Source: Methylobacterium cerastii
GTDB taxonomy: Bacteria; Pseudomonadota; Alphaproteobacteria; Rhizobiales; Beijerinckiaceae
Direction: 5' to 3'
Assembly (NCBI RefSeq): GCF_022179125.1
Contig: NZ_BPQG01000025.1
Coordinates: 1-64,000, forward strand
Length of the DNA: 64,000 nt
The notes under the pieces are model-generated. The model made no database searches, was not told the DNA's origin, and saw only the letters and a program-made list of their open reading frames with translations. A program made the translations under genes and the position numbers. This document shows positions 35,160 through 43,448 of this stretch, one piece after another. Every line of letters starts with the position of its first letter. Position 1 is the first letter of the stretch.

Positions 35160-36092
35160 ATGAAGGCCGTGCTGTCGCGCCGCGCCGCCTTGTTCGGCGG
35201 GTTCTGCCTGTGCTGCCTGCCGAAGCCGGGGTTCTCCGCCGACTCCTTCGCGATGGAGGAGGTCGGCCCCGGCATCTTCATGCGCCGCGGGCCGAACGCC
35301 GACGCGACGCCCGAGAACGACGACGCCATCGCCAACATCGGCTTCGTCGTCGGCAGGGACGGCGTGCTCGTCACCGAATCCGGCGGCAGCCTCGCCGACG
35401 GGCAATGGCTTCGCGCCGAGATCGTGAAGCGCACGTCGAAGCCGATCCGGCACGTGGTCATCACGCACGTCCACCCCGACCATTGCTTCGGCGCCGCCGC
35501 CTTCATGGCCGACAAGCCCAACGTCATCGGCCATGCGCGCCTGCGCGAAGCCCTCGACGCGCGGGGCGACTACTATCGCCAGCGCCTGGTCGACATCCTC
35601 GGCGCCGACAAGGCTGGCAGCGTCGTCTACCCGACGCAGGAGGTGAAGGACGGCGCCGAGGTCGACCTCGGCGACCGCAAACTGCGCTTCACCGCGCATG
35701 CGACCGCGCACACCTCGTGCGACCTCTCGATGGTCGACAGCGCCAGCGGCCTGCTGTTCACCGGCGACCTTCTCTCGGTCGGGCGCATCCCGTCGCTCGA
35801 CGGCAACCTCAACGGCTGGCTGAAGGAGGTCGAGGGCCTGCGGGCCTCGGGCGCGACCCGCGCCGTCCCCGGCCACGGCCCGGTCTCCGTCGATCTGGCG
35901 CCCGGCCTCGACGCGCTGTCCCGCTACCTGACCACGCTGCGCGACGAGACCCGCAAGGCCATCGCCGCCGACGTGTCGATCGAGAAGGCGGTCCGGACCG
36001 TCGCGCAATCCGAGCGCGGACAGTGGGACCTGTTCGACAGCTACAACGGCCGCAACGTCACCGAGGCCTACAAGGAGCTCGAGTGGGAATGA
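35160..36092 (+). CDS. Exported zinc metallohydrolase, quinoprotein-relay/SoxH-like
   Basis: A 310-residue metallo-beta-lactamase-fold protein with a short Tat-like signal (LSRRAALFGGFCLCCLP). The metal motif is THVHPDHCFG, with His103, His105, Asp107 and His108. Further ligands are the His of ATAHTSCDLS, the Asp of LFTGDLLSVGRIPS and the His of VPGHGPV. It resembles the SoxH-like hydrolases annotated as quinoprotein relay system zinc metallohydrolases. It heads an operon with a SoxYZ-like protein and a CXXCW protein, 41 bases before the next start. The substrate is unknown; a persulphide or thioester attached to the carrier is possible. Confidence 0.8.
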   Translation: MKAVLSRRAALFGGFCLCCLPKPGFSADSFAMEEVGPGIFMRRGPNADATPENDDAIANIGFVVGRDGVLVTESGGSLADGQWLRAEIVKRTSKPIRHVVITHVHPDHCFGAAAFMADKPNVIGHARLREALDARGDYYRQRLVDILGADKAGSVVYPTQEVKDGAEVDLGDRKLRFTAHATAHTSCDLSMVDSASGLLFTGDLLSVGRIPSLDGNLNGWLKEVEGLRASGATRAVPGHGPVSVDLAPGLDALSRYLTTLRDETRKAIAADVSIEKAVRTVAQSERGQWDLFDSYNGRNVTEAYKELEWE

Positions 36093-36133
36093 GGCTCGAG
36101 CCGATTTATCTTTCATCCGACCGGAGGAACGCC

Positions 36134-36967
36134 ATGAAGCCCGCCCTTTCTTTGATCCTGAGCCTCGGCCTGTCGGTCGCCATCCTCGCCGGCCCCGCCG
36201 TCCGTGGGCCGGTCCTGGCGGCCGGCGCCTCGGACACCGACGCCGAGCGCACGGCGCGCTGGCAGGAGATCGCCAAGTCGGTGTTCGGCGACCGCAAGAT
36301 CCAGCCGACCGATACGCTGATCCAGATCGACGCGCCGAACCGCGCGATGGACGCGGCGCTGGTGCCGATCACCCTGACCATGCCCGAGAAGGACAAGATC
36401 AAGGCGGTGCACTTCGTCATCGACGACAACCCGTCGCCCTATGCCGCGCACTTCACCTTCGGCCCGGCCGGCGACCCGAGCGAGTTGAAGCTCCGGGTGC
36501 GCGTCAACAACTACACCAACGTCCACGCCGTCGCCGAGACGAAGGACGGCGGCCTCTACGAGGCGGTGAAGTTCGTGAAGGCCTCCGGGGGCTGCTCGGC
36601 CCCGATGGGCATGAGCGACGAGGAGGCGATGAAGGGCATGGGCGACATGCGGATGAAGTTCTCGGGCGAGGCGCAGGCCGGCAAGCCGATCGAGGCGACG
36701 CTGATGATCCGCCACCCGAACTTCTCGGGCATGCAGATGAACCAGGTGACCCGCGACTACACGCCGGCACGCTACATCAACAAGCTCGTCGTCACCGCCG
36801 GCGACAAGGTGGTCTTCACCATGGACGGGGACATCTCGATCGCCTCGAACCCGGTGATCAACTTCGGTCTGGTGCCGGAGCCGGGCAAGCCGATCAAGGT
36901 CGCGGCCTCCGACAGCCAGGGCGGCAGCTGGGAGCACAGCTTCAACGCGCCGAGCCCGAGCAACTGA
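36134..36967 (+). CDS. SoxYZ-like fusion carrier, quinoprotein dehydrogenase-associated
   Basis: A 277-residue exported protein with a strong GGAGGA ribosome site and a signal peptide (MKPALSLILSLGLSVAILAG). Residues 50-155 resemble SoxY and end at the swinging-arm-like motif GGCSAPMG with Cys154. About 175-277 resembles SoxZ (KPIEATLMIRHPNFSGMQ, INKLVVTAGDKVVF). In sulphur oxidation SoxYZ carries substrates on that cysteine; here the two are fused, as in the family found beside PQQ-dependent dehydrogenases. Its stop overlaps the next start (TGATG). No sulphur-oxidation genes (soxA, soxB, soxX) are nearby. Confidence 0.85.
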   Translation: MKPALSLILSLGLSVAILAGPAVRGPVLAAGASDTDAERTARWQEIAKSVFGDRKIQPTDTLIQIDAPNRAMDAALVPITLTMPEKDKIKAVHFVIDDNPSPYAAHFTFGPAGDPSELKLRVRVNNYTNVHAVAETKDGGLYEAVKFVKASGGCSAPMGMSDEEAMKGMGDMRMKFSGEAQAGKPIEATLMIRHPNFSGMQMNQVTRDYTPARYINKLVVTAGDKVVFTMDGDISIASNPVINFGLVPEPGKPIKVAASDSQGGSWEHSFNAPSPSN

Positions 36968-37572
36968 TGCGCGCGGGCCGGGACCATCGCCTGATCCGCC
37001 TCGCCACGGTGTTTCTGGCCGCGGGATTCCTCGCGGCCGCGCCGGCCGACTCGCCGGTGGACGTGCCGGAGCCGGCGGGCCTGCACGAGGGCGTGCAGCA
37101 GGGCTACACCCCCAAGACCTTGAGCGGTGCCGTCGTGGTCGACATCGCCGGACTCGACGCGCTCATGGCGAAGGCGCCGGTGCTGATCGACGTCGCGCTC
37201 GCCGACCGCAAGCCGGCGAACTTCCCGGCCGACCGGCCCTGGCTGCCGGCCCACCGCTCCGTGCCCGGTGCCGTCTGGATGCCGAACGCGGGCGCGGCAC
37301 CGCTCGCGGCCGAACGCGAGGCGTTGTTCCTGAAGCGGGTCGCGGCGCTGACCGGCGGCGACAAGGGGAAGCCCATCGTCACCTTCTGCCATCCCGATTG
37401 CTGGGGCAGCTGGAACGCCGGCAAGCGCCTGGTCCAGCAGGGCTACACCGCCGTGCACTGGTTCCCCGACGGCATCGAGGGCTGGCAGGACAAGCACGAC
37501 ACCGCTGTGATCCGGCAGGATGCGGAATGGGCGGCCGACCCTGCGGCAGGGGAGCGGTCGTCCGCCCGCTGA
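36967..37572 (+). CDS. PQQ-dependent catabolism-associated CXXCW rhodanese-like protein
   Basis: A 201-residue exported protein with a signal peptide (about residues 10-27) and a rhodanese-like fold. Its hallmark is FCHPDCWGSWNAGKRL with the CHPDCW motif at residues 141-146, followed by HWFPDGIEGWQDKH. This is the CXXCW family whose occurrence follows PQQ-dependent alcohol catabolism; its reaction is not known. The two cysteines could hold a disulphide or persulphide that is passed to Cys154 of the SoxYZ-like partner. It is translationally coupled to that gene and ends the operon. Confidence 0.85.
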   Translation: MRAGRDHRLIRLATVFLAAGFLAAAPADSPVDVPEPAGLHEGVQQGYTPKTLSGAVVVDIAGLDALMAKAPVLIDVALADRKPANFPADRPWLPAHRSVPGAVWMPNAGAAPLAAEREALFLKRVAALTGGDKGKPIVTFCHPDCWGSWNAGKRLVQQGYTAVHWFPDGIEGWQDKHDTAVIRQDAEWAADPAAGERSSAR

Positions 37573-37658
37573 ACCGCGGAGATCACGACGCGGCGCCGAT
37601 TCGATGGAGCCCGATCGTTCTGACGCATCCCCGTAACGGTCGGCTCGGCAGGCGCGCA

Positions 37659-37860
37659 TCCCCTTTCCCCGCACGCGGCGAGAGGGCTTTGTCGACCGTG
37701 TCGTCGACAAAGCGAGGCGGCAGCCGAAGGTGAGGGGGACTCGACGCAAGAGCCCCATCCGGCACCTCCCCCTCACCGCCGCTTCGGCTTCGCCTCTCGC
37801 TTCCCGGCTGCACGACGAGGTGCAGCCGGGCCTCTCCCCGCGGGCGGGGAGAGGGGACCC
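37659..37860. repeat. Dispersed repeat of about 200 bp, copy 1
   Basis: The element begins ATCCCCTTTCCCCGC, runs through the palindrome CTTTGTCGAC/GTCGACAAAG, GAGGCGGCAGCCGA and GGTGAGGGGGA, and ends CCTCTCCCCGCGGGCGGGGA. It shares order and sequence with the copies at 49688 and, inverted, 59871. It has hairpin potential and no reading frame. It fills the middle of the 458-base gap before panB; I see nothing else there except a TATATG box at 37944. Confidence 0.8.
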
Positions 37861-38031
37861 CCCCCCGCTTCATCCGCCGCGATGTGTGAACGCGTGAGCC
37901 GGTCGAAGAGCACCGCGAGCGGGATTCCTGTCGCGCGGCAGCCTATATGAGGGACGTGCAGGCGTTCCCGATCTGCATCGCGTTCCGGACCGTTCCCGAC
38001 GGCCGCGCCAAGACAAACGGAGTTCGAGGCC

Positions 38032-38856
38032 ATGTCGCAGGTCGTGCAATCGCGGCGCGTGATGGCGGTGGATCTCGCCAAGCGGAAGGCCGAAGGGCGC
38101 AAGATCATCGCGCTCACCGCCTACCATGCCCACACCGCCAGCATCCTCGATCCGTATTGCGACTTCATCCTGGTCGGCGACTCGCTCGGCATGGTGATGC
38201 ACGGCATGGAATCGACCCTGCCGGTCACCCTGGAGATGATGATCCTCCAGGCTCAGGCGGTGATCCGCGGCACCTCCCAGGCCCTCGTGGTCGTCGACAT
38301 GCCGTTCGGGTCCTACGAGGCCTCGCGCGAGCAGGCCTTCCTGAACGCCGCGCGTGTGCTGAAGGAGACCGGCGCCGGCGCGATCAAGATGGAGGGCGGC
38401 GCGCGATTCGCCGACACCGTCGCGTTCCTGACCCAGCGCGGCATCCCCGTGATGGGCCATATCGGCCTGACGCCGCAATCGGTGAACACCATGGGCGGCT
38501 TTCGCGTGCAGGGCCGTGGGCCGGACGGCGAGCGCATTCTGATGGAGGATGCCCGCGCGATCAGCGAGGCCGGCGCGTTCGCGATCGTGCTGGAGGGCAT
38601 CGTCGAGCCCGTGGCCAACGCCATCGCGCTGTCGCCGACGGTGACCGCCCCGACGATCGGCATCGGCGCGTCCGCGGCCTGCGACGGCCAGATCCTGGTG
38701 CTCGAGGACATGCTCGGTTTGAGCGACAAGGCGCCGAAGTTCGTGAAGAGCTTCGGCTCGCTGCGCGCCCACATCGAGGAGGCGGTGCGCACCTACGCCG
38801 ACGAAGTCCGCTCCGGACGCTTTCCCGCCGCAGACCACACCTATGCTGCGCGCTGA
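38032..38856 (+). CDS. panB: 3-methyl-2-oxobutanoate hydroxymethyltransferase
   Basis: PanB adds a hydroxymethyl group from 5,10-methylene-tetrahydrofolate to alpha-ketoisovalerate, the first step to pantothenate. The 274-residue TIM barrel shows [17 protein letters not shown], the metal Asp in [53 protein letters not shown], the catalytic Glu in [12 protein letters not shown] and [15 protein letters not shown]. panC is not adjacent. The start at ATG 38032 matches the family. Confidence 0.95.
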   Translation: MSQVVQSRRVMAVDLAKRKAEGRKIIALTAYHAHTASILDPYCDFILVGDSLGMVMHGMESTLPVTLEMMILQAQAVIRGTSQALVVVDMPFGSYEASREQAFLNAARVLKETGAGAIKMEGGARFADTVAFLTQRGIPVMGHIGLTPQSVNTMGGFRVQGRGPDGERILMEDARAISEAGAFAIVLEGIVEPVANAIALSPTVTAPTIGIGASAACDGQILVLEDMLGLSDKAPKFVKSFGSLRAHIEEAVRTYADEVRSGRFPAADHTYAAR

Positions 38857-38888
38857 GGGCGTCGTTCACGCTGTCGATGACTTTAATC

Positions 38889-38907
38889 CTCGGTAGCGCC
38901 TACCGAG
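38889..38907. promoter_or_regulatory. Perfect 8-bp palindrome downstream of panB
   Basis: CTCGGTAG-CGC-CTACCGAG is a perfect inverted repeat 33 bases after the panB stop and 52 bases before the next small gene. No T-run follows. It could be a hairpin ending the panB transcript or an operator for the small gene. Confidence 0.35.
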
Positions 38908-38958
38908 CGATCGATAGGCCCTGTTCGTGCGTTACTCTCCGGATCAATCGGAGACGGC

Positions 38959-39195
38959 ATGGACGCGCGCTGCATCACCCTGAACAACGAGGCCGTTCGC
39001 ATCGGATCGGAGCGGCTGCTCAGCCATCTCCGGCGCGAGGGGCTCAACTACGACCTGTGGGTCACGGGCTCGGATTCCGGAAGCACGGTGCACCTGCGGG
39101 TCGACCAACTCACCGACAGCCTCGACAGCCGCATCCGCGCCGTGCTGGTCGGAACGGCCACCACCCTCGACCTCGCGACCCGTCCGGGGGCTTGA
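38959..39195 (+). CDS. Small protein, unknown
   Basis: A 78-residue soluble protein (MDARCITLNNEAVRIGSERLL) with an alternating strand-helix pattern, a serine/aspartate-rich middle and no membrane segment. I do not recognise a family. It lies between panB and the MBOAT pair with its own upstream region. Confidence 0.5.
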   Translation: MDARCITLNNEAVRIGSERLLSHLRREGLNYDLWVTGSDSGSTVHLRVDQLTDSLDSRIRAVLVGTATTLDLATRPGA

Positions 39196-39299
39196 GGCGC
39201 CGCCGCATCGATTGACGCGATCCGGCCGATCCCCGACAAGGCGGCCGCCCGACGGCACGACCGCCCGTCGCGGTGTCCCCCGCCGCGCCGCCCTGGCCG

Positions 39300-40673
39300 A
39301 TGCTGTTCAACTCCTTCGTCTTCCTCCTCGTCTTCCTCCCTGCGGCGCTCGCTCTGCACGCCCTCGTCGAGCGTCGTCGGCCGGGCTGGCGGCTGCCGCT
39401 GCTCGTGCTGCTGTCGTTCGTGTTCTACGGCTGGTGGGACGTGCGGTTCGTGCCGCTGCTGCTCGGCTCGATCCTGGCGAACTGGCTCGTCGCCCGCGCC
39501 TTCGTCCGGGCGCCGGTCCGTTGGCTGATCCCGGCGGCGATCGCCGCCAACCTCGCCGTGCTGGCGCTGTTCAAGTACCTCGACTTCTTCGCCGACCTCG
39601 CCAGCCTGGTTCCAGGCGTCGAGGCACCGCGGCTCGGCTGGGTGCTGCCACTGGGGATCTCGTTCTTCACCTTCCACCACATCATGTACCTGACCGACCT
39701 GCGGGCCGGCCGCGCGCCCGCCTTCGGGCTGACCAAGTACGCGCTCTACATCGCCTTCTTCCCGCAGGTTCTCGCCGGCCCGCTTGTGCGCTGGAGCGAG
39801 ATCATGCACCAGTTCGACGAGCGCCCCTACGCGCGCCCGGACGCGGCGGAGCGGATCGGGCGCGGCCTGATGCTGCTCGTCGTCGGCCTGTCGAAGAAGG
39901 TGTTCTTCGGCGATCCGCTCGCCGGCTACGTCAACCCGGTGTTCCAGGCCGCCGCCGCTGGCAAGGCGGTGACGATGGCGGAGGCTTGGCAGGCGACCCT
40001 GGGGTTCACCTTCCAGATCTACTTCGACTTCTCCGGCTACACCGACATGGCGCTCGGCATCGCGCTGCTGTTCGGGCTGGTGCTGCCGCAGAACTTCGAC
40101 GTGCCGTACCGGTCGGCGTCGCTGCGCGAGTTCTGGCGGCGCTGGCACATGACCCTGTCGCGGTTCCTGCGCGACTACCTCTACATCCCGCTCGGCGGCA
40201 ACCGCCGCGGCCTCGCGATCCAGGTCGGCGCCCTGTTCGCCACGATGACGCTGGGCGGCCTCTGGCACGGGGCCGGGCTGACCTTCGTCGCCTGGGGGGC
40301 GCTGCACGGGGCCGGCCTCGGCGCGGGCATCCTTTTCCGCCGGGCGAGCCTGCGGATGCCGGGCGTGGTCGGTTGGACGCTGACCTTCCTCTTCGTCGCG
40401 CTGACCTGGGTGCTGTTCCGCGCCACCAGCTTCGAGGCGGCGCTGATCGTGTTCAAGGGCCTGTTCGGCCTCGGCCCCGCCGGCACCGGCTTCAAGTGGC
40501 GGACGATCGCGGTGGCGGCCGCCGTGGCGACGGTCGGGCCGAGCGCCTGGGCGGCGGTCCACCGCCTGCCGCCGAGCCGGCTGATCGCCGCCGCCTTCGC
40601 GCTGCTCTTCGTCGTCGTGCTGCTGAAGATCGGCGACGACGGCAACTACGACTTCATCTACTTCCAGTTCTGA
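39300..40673 (+). CDS. MBOAT-family O-acyltransferase (DltB/AlgI-like)
   Basis: A 457-residue polytopic membrane enzyme. The start MLFNSFVFLLVFLPAALAL is typical of the family, which argues for ATG 39300 over an in-frame GTG at 39273. Features are LPLGISFFTFHHIMYLTDL, AFFPQVLAGPLVRW, the YFDFSGYTDMALGIA block, LREFWRRWHMTLSRFLRDYLYIP and the catalytic His in GGLWHGAG near residue 324. Members move acyl groups, usually acetyl, onto exported polysaccharides. The adjacent gene encodes a likely periplasmic partner, so the two probably modify a cell-surface polymer. Confidence 0.9.
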   Translation: MLFNSFVFLLVFLPAALALHALVERRRPGWRLPLLVLLSFVFYGWWDVRFVPLLLGSILANWLVARAFVRAPVRWLIPAAIAANLAVLALFKYLDFFADLASLVPGVEAPRLGWVLPLGISFFTFHHIMYLTDLRAGRAPAFGLTKYALYIAFFPQVLAGPLVRWSEIMHQFDERPYARPDAAERIGRGLMLLVVGLSKKVFFGDPLAGYVNPVFQAAAAGKAVTMAEAWQATLGFTFQIYFDFSGYTDMALGIALLFGLVLPQNFDVPYRSASLREFWRRWHMTLSRFLRDYLYIPLGGNRRGLAIQVGALFATMTLGGLWHGAGLTFVAWGALHGAGLGAGILFRRASLRMPGVVGWTLTFLFVALTWVLFRATSFEAALIVFKGLFGLGPAGTGFKWRTIAVAAAVATVGPSAWAAVHRLPPSRLIAAAFALLFVVVLLKIGDDGNYDFIYFQF

Positions 40674-40677
40674 GCCG

Positions 40678-41697
40678 ATGCGCAGCCCGTCGCCTGCCAC
40701 GGCCTGGTCCGCCTTCGCCCGCACCGCCGTGATCGCGGCGGTCGCGATCCTGTCCGGCTACCTCGCGCTCGCCGTCGCGATCGACCCCTACGACAGCGGG
40801 CGGTCGCGGCTGTTCTCCGTCGGCGCCGTCCGGCCGCAGGGGCCACGCACGGCTCTGGCCGTCCGCGGGCGCGACCCGGCGTTTTCAGGTGCGATCCTCG
40901 GCAACTCGCACATCCAGCTCGTCGAGCCCGCTCGCCTTGCGGCCGCTACCAGCATCCCGTTCGTGCAGCTCTCCGTGCCCGCGACCGGACCGGGCGAGCA
41001 GCTGCTGATCCTCGACTGGTACCTGCGCCACCATCCCACGCCGGCAGCCCTGGTGATGGCGGCCGACGACTTCTGGTGCACCGACGACCCGGCGCTGCCG
41101 CCGGGCAAGCCGTTCCCGTTCTGGCTGCTGGAGCGCGACCCCGTCGCCTACGCGCTCGGCCTGCTGCGCTTCAACGTGGCGCAGGAGGTCGTCGGCCGGA
41201 TCGGATGGCTGCTACGCCGGGCGCGTCCCGTCGCCCCCGCCGACGGCTGGTGGAACTACGAGCCGGATTACCTCAAGCTCGGCTTCGCCGGCGACGCGCG
41301 CCCGGCGCCCGGCGCGGGGGCGGCGACGCCGGACACGCCCGAGCCGCACAGGGCCGGCCCGTTCCCCGCGGCCGCGCGGCTTGCCACGATCCTCGCCCGC
41401 GTCCCAGCGGAGACGCCGGTCGTGATGGTGTTCCCGCCCATCCACGCCTCCGCCCTGCCGCGGCCGGGCACGCGCCGCGCCGCAGCCGAGCAGGCCTGCA
41501 AGGCCGCGATCGCGGCGGCGCTGGCGTCGCACCCGCGCAGCGCCATGCTCGACGAGCGCCGCGACACCCCCGAATCGCACGACGACGCGCTGTTCTTCGA
41601 CCAGAGCCATTACCGGCTCCCGGTCGCCCGGCCGCTCGCCGACGCCATCGCCGCGGCAGTCAATCGCCTGCGGGCTCGGCCGGCGATCCCGGGTTGA
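40678..41697 (+). CDS. Membrane-anchored SGNH-like protein, MBOAT partner
   Basis: A 339-residue protein with one N-terminal membrane segment (about residues 15-35) and a periplasmic domain. GNSHIQ near residue 75 and DQSHYRL near 312 look like the Ser-His and Asp-His blocks of SGNH/AlgX-DltD-type partners. It starts 4 bases after the MBOAT gene. In such pairs the soluble partner takes the acyl group from the membrane enzyme to the polymer. The target polymer is unknown. Confidence 0.7.
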   Translation: MRSPSPATAWSAFARTAVIAAVAILSGYLALAVAIDPYDSGRSRLFSVGAVRPQGPRTALAVRGRDPAFSGAILGNSHIQLVEPARLAAATSIPFVQLSVPATGPGEQLLILDWYLRHHPTPAALVMAADDFWCTDDPALPPGKPFPFWLLERDPVAYALGLLRFNVAQEVVGRIGWLLRRARPVAPADGWWNYEPDYLKLGFAGDARPAPGAGAATPDTPEPHRAGPFPAAARLATILARVPAETPVVMVFPPIHASALPRPGTRRAAAEQACKAAIAAALASHPRSAMLDERRDTPESHDDALFFDQSHYRLPVARPLADAIAAAVNRLRARPAIPG

Positions 41698-41792
41698 GCA
41701 CATCAACCTCGATTCGTCGCCGCGCACCGTGGCGTCTTTGCCGCATCAATTGGCGCAGCGCGTGCAGGTGCGGACGTCGGCACGTGGGTGCG

Positions 41793-41821
41793 TTGTAGCA
41801 GCAATCCACCTCGACTATACG
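41793..41821 (+). promoter_or_regulatory. Candidate dksA promoter
   Basis: TTGTAG (41793-41798), a 17-base spacer and TATACG (41816-41821) lie 53 bases upstream of the dksA start, giving a leader of about 45 bases. Confidence 0.5.
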
Positions 41822-41873
41822 GCAGGCAATGATCGCCGCGGACCGGCCGTACGGGACTATGGAAGGGCGACGA

Positions 41874-42293
41874 ATGGCGAAGGTGACGCTGGAGGACGGC
41901 TACGTTCCGTCCGACGACGAGCCCTTCATGAACGAGCGTCAGCGCGAGTATTTTCGGCGCAAGCTGCTCGGCTGGAAGAGCGACATCCTGCGCGAGGCGC
42001 AGGACACCCTCGTTGCGTTGCAGAGCGAGAACGAGAACCACCCCGACCTCGCGGACCGCGCCTCCTCGGAGACCGACCGGGCGATCGAGCTGCGGGCCCG
42101 CGACCGGCAGCGCAAGCTCACCGGCAAGATCGACGCGGCGCTGGCACGGATCGAGGACCGGTCCTACGGCTATTGCGAGGAGACCGGCGAGCCGATCTCG
42201 CTGCGCCGGCTCGATGCACGACCGATCGCGACGCTGTCGCTGGAGGCGCAGGAGCGCCACGAACGCCGCGAGCGCGTCTACCGCGACGACTGA
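41874..42293 (+). CDS. dksA: RNA polymerase-binding protein DksA
   Basis: DksA enters the RNA polymerase secondary channel and works with ppGpp. The 139-residue protein has the coiled coil with the acidic tip PDLADRASSETDR (Asp58, Asp61, Ala63) and the globular end GYCEETGEPISLRRLDARP. Only one cysteine (Cys101) remains of the four zinc ligands of E. coli DksA; the others are Thr, Leu and Ala. This is the cysteine-poor form seen in alphaproteobacteria. ATG 41874 (MAKVTLEDGYVPSDDEPF) is preferred over an upstream in-frame ATG. Confidence 0.93.
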   Translation: MAKVTLEDGYVPSDDEPFMNERQREYFRRKLLGWKSDILREAQDTLVALQSENENHPDLADRASSETDRAIELRARDRQRKLTGKIDAALARIEDRSYGYCEETGEPISLRRLDARPIATLSLEAQERHERRERVYRDD

Positions 42294-42433
42294 GTTTTGT
42301 TGCGATGCGGCATCGGTTTGTCCAGTAACAGCGCCGTCTCGACTGGTCCGGACTGCCCGAGATGCGACGTCGAGCCCTGGAACCGACGGGCTCGACGGTG
42401 CTTGATCCGATGACATCATCGGAAGGCACCTCC

Positions 42434-42613
42434 ATGAGCAACGATGTTCTGATTCCGGTCCTCGCCATCGGGACCATCGTGGTCGCGACGGTGATCGCCG
42501 TCTGGCAGCGCACGCGCGTCGCGCAGAAGAAGCACGACCCCAGCCGCTCCGCCTTCGTCGCGAACCATGGCGAGGCGCCGCGCCCCAACCGGCCCGGCAC
42601 CGAGCACACATGA
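42434..42613 (+). CDS. Small membrane protein, unknown
   Basis: A 59-residue protein with a GGAAGG ribosome site. One membrane span (VLIPVLAIGTIVVATVIAVW, about residues 5-24) is followed by a basic, proline-rich tail. No family was recognised. It lies between dksA and the end of the flagellar flgH gene. Confidence 0.5.
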   Translation: MSNDVLIPVLAIGTIVVATVIAVWQRTRVAQKKHDPSRSAFVANHGEAPRPNRPGTEHT

Positions 42614-42642
42614 TCGAGCCCACCTGATCGTCTTGCTGGCGA

Positions 42643-43413
42643 TCAGAACGGCAGCAGGATGTCGACGATCTGCTGGCCGTAGCGCGGCTGTTGGACGTCG
42701 GTGATCTGGCCGCGGCCGCCATAGGCGATGCGGGCCTGCGCGATCTTCGTCGACTCGATGGTGTTGTCCGACTCGATGTCCTCCGGGCGGACAACGCCGG
42801 CCACGACGAGTTCGCGCACCTCGAAGTTGATCCGGATCTCCTGCTTGCCCTCGACCACGAGGTTGCCATTCGGCAGAACCTGCGTGACGATCGCGGCGAC
42901 GTTGGTCGACACGGTCTCGTTGCGCTGGACCGACCCGACGCCGTCGTTGGAGGAGCTGGACGTGGCGGCGAGCAGCTTGTCGGGCGAGACGCCGGCGGCG
43001 AGCACCGCGGCGTTCTTCTCCAGGCCGCCGACGTTCGGCAGGCCGAAGTTCTCGGTGTTGCTGCGCGAGCGCTTGGTCTCGTTGGAGATGTTGGCCTGGT
43101 CGGTGACGTTCACCTTCACGGTGACGAGGTCGCCGATCCGCGCGGCGCGCTGGTCCTTGAAGAAGGCGCGCGAGCCGGTGCGCCACAGGGAGTTCGGCGC
43201 ATACGAGACCGGCTGCACGTCGGGCATCGGCAGGCGGACGGGCTTGTAGCCGGCCTGGGCGGTCGGGTCCTCGATCGCCGAGAGCGCCGGCTGCGCCCCG
43301 ACGTTCGAGAGCCGGTCGACGGTGTTGCAGGCCCCGAGGCCGGCGCAGGCGACGAGCGCGGCGGCGAGCGGCAGGGGCTGGCGCAGGAAGCGGCGGCGCG
43401 GGAGATGACGCAT
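42643..43413 (-). CDS. flgH: Flagellar L-ring protein FlgH
   Basis: FlgH forms the outer-membrane ring of the flagellar basal body. The 256-residue lipoprotein has a signal peptide with lipobox LGAC, then SLWRTGSRAFFKDQRAARIGDLVTVKV, the conserved NETKRSRSNTENFG region, and the C-terminal LVVAGVVRPEDIESDNTIES and IAYGGRGQITDVQQPRYGQQ. It is the last gene of flgF-flgG-flgA-flgH on the minus strand. flgI is not next to it. Confidence 0.95.
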   Translation of the reverse strand: MRHLPRRRFLRQPLPLAAALVACAGLGACNTVDRLSNVGAQPALSAIEDPTAQAGYKPVRLPMPDVQPVSYAPNSLWRTGSRAFFKDQRAARIGDLVTVKVNVTDQANISNETKRSRSNTENFGLPNVGGLEKNAAVLAAGVSPDKLLAATSSSSNDGVGSVQRNETVSTNVAAIVTQVLPNGNLVVEGKQEIRINFEVRELVVAGVVRPEDIESDNTIESTKIAQARIAYGGRGQITDVQQPRYGQQIVDILLPF

Positions 43414-43448
43414 CGGATCGGCTCTGCCTGGATTGTCGAGGATGGCGG

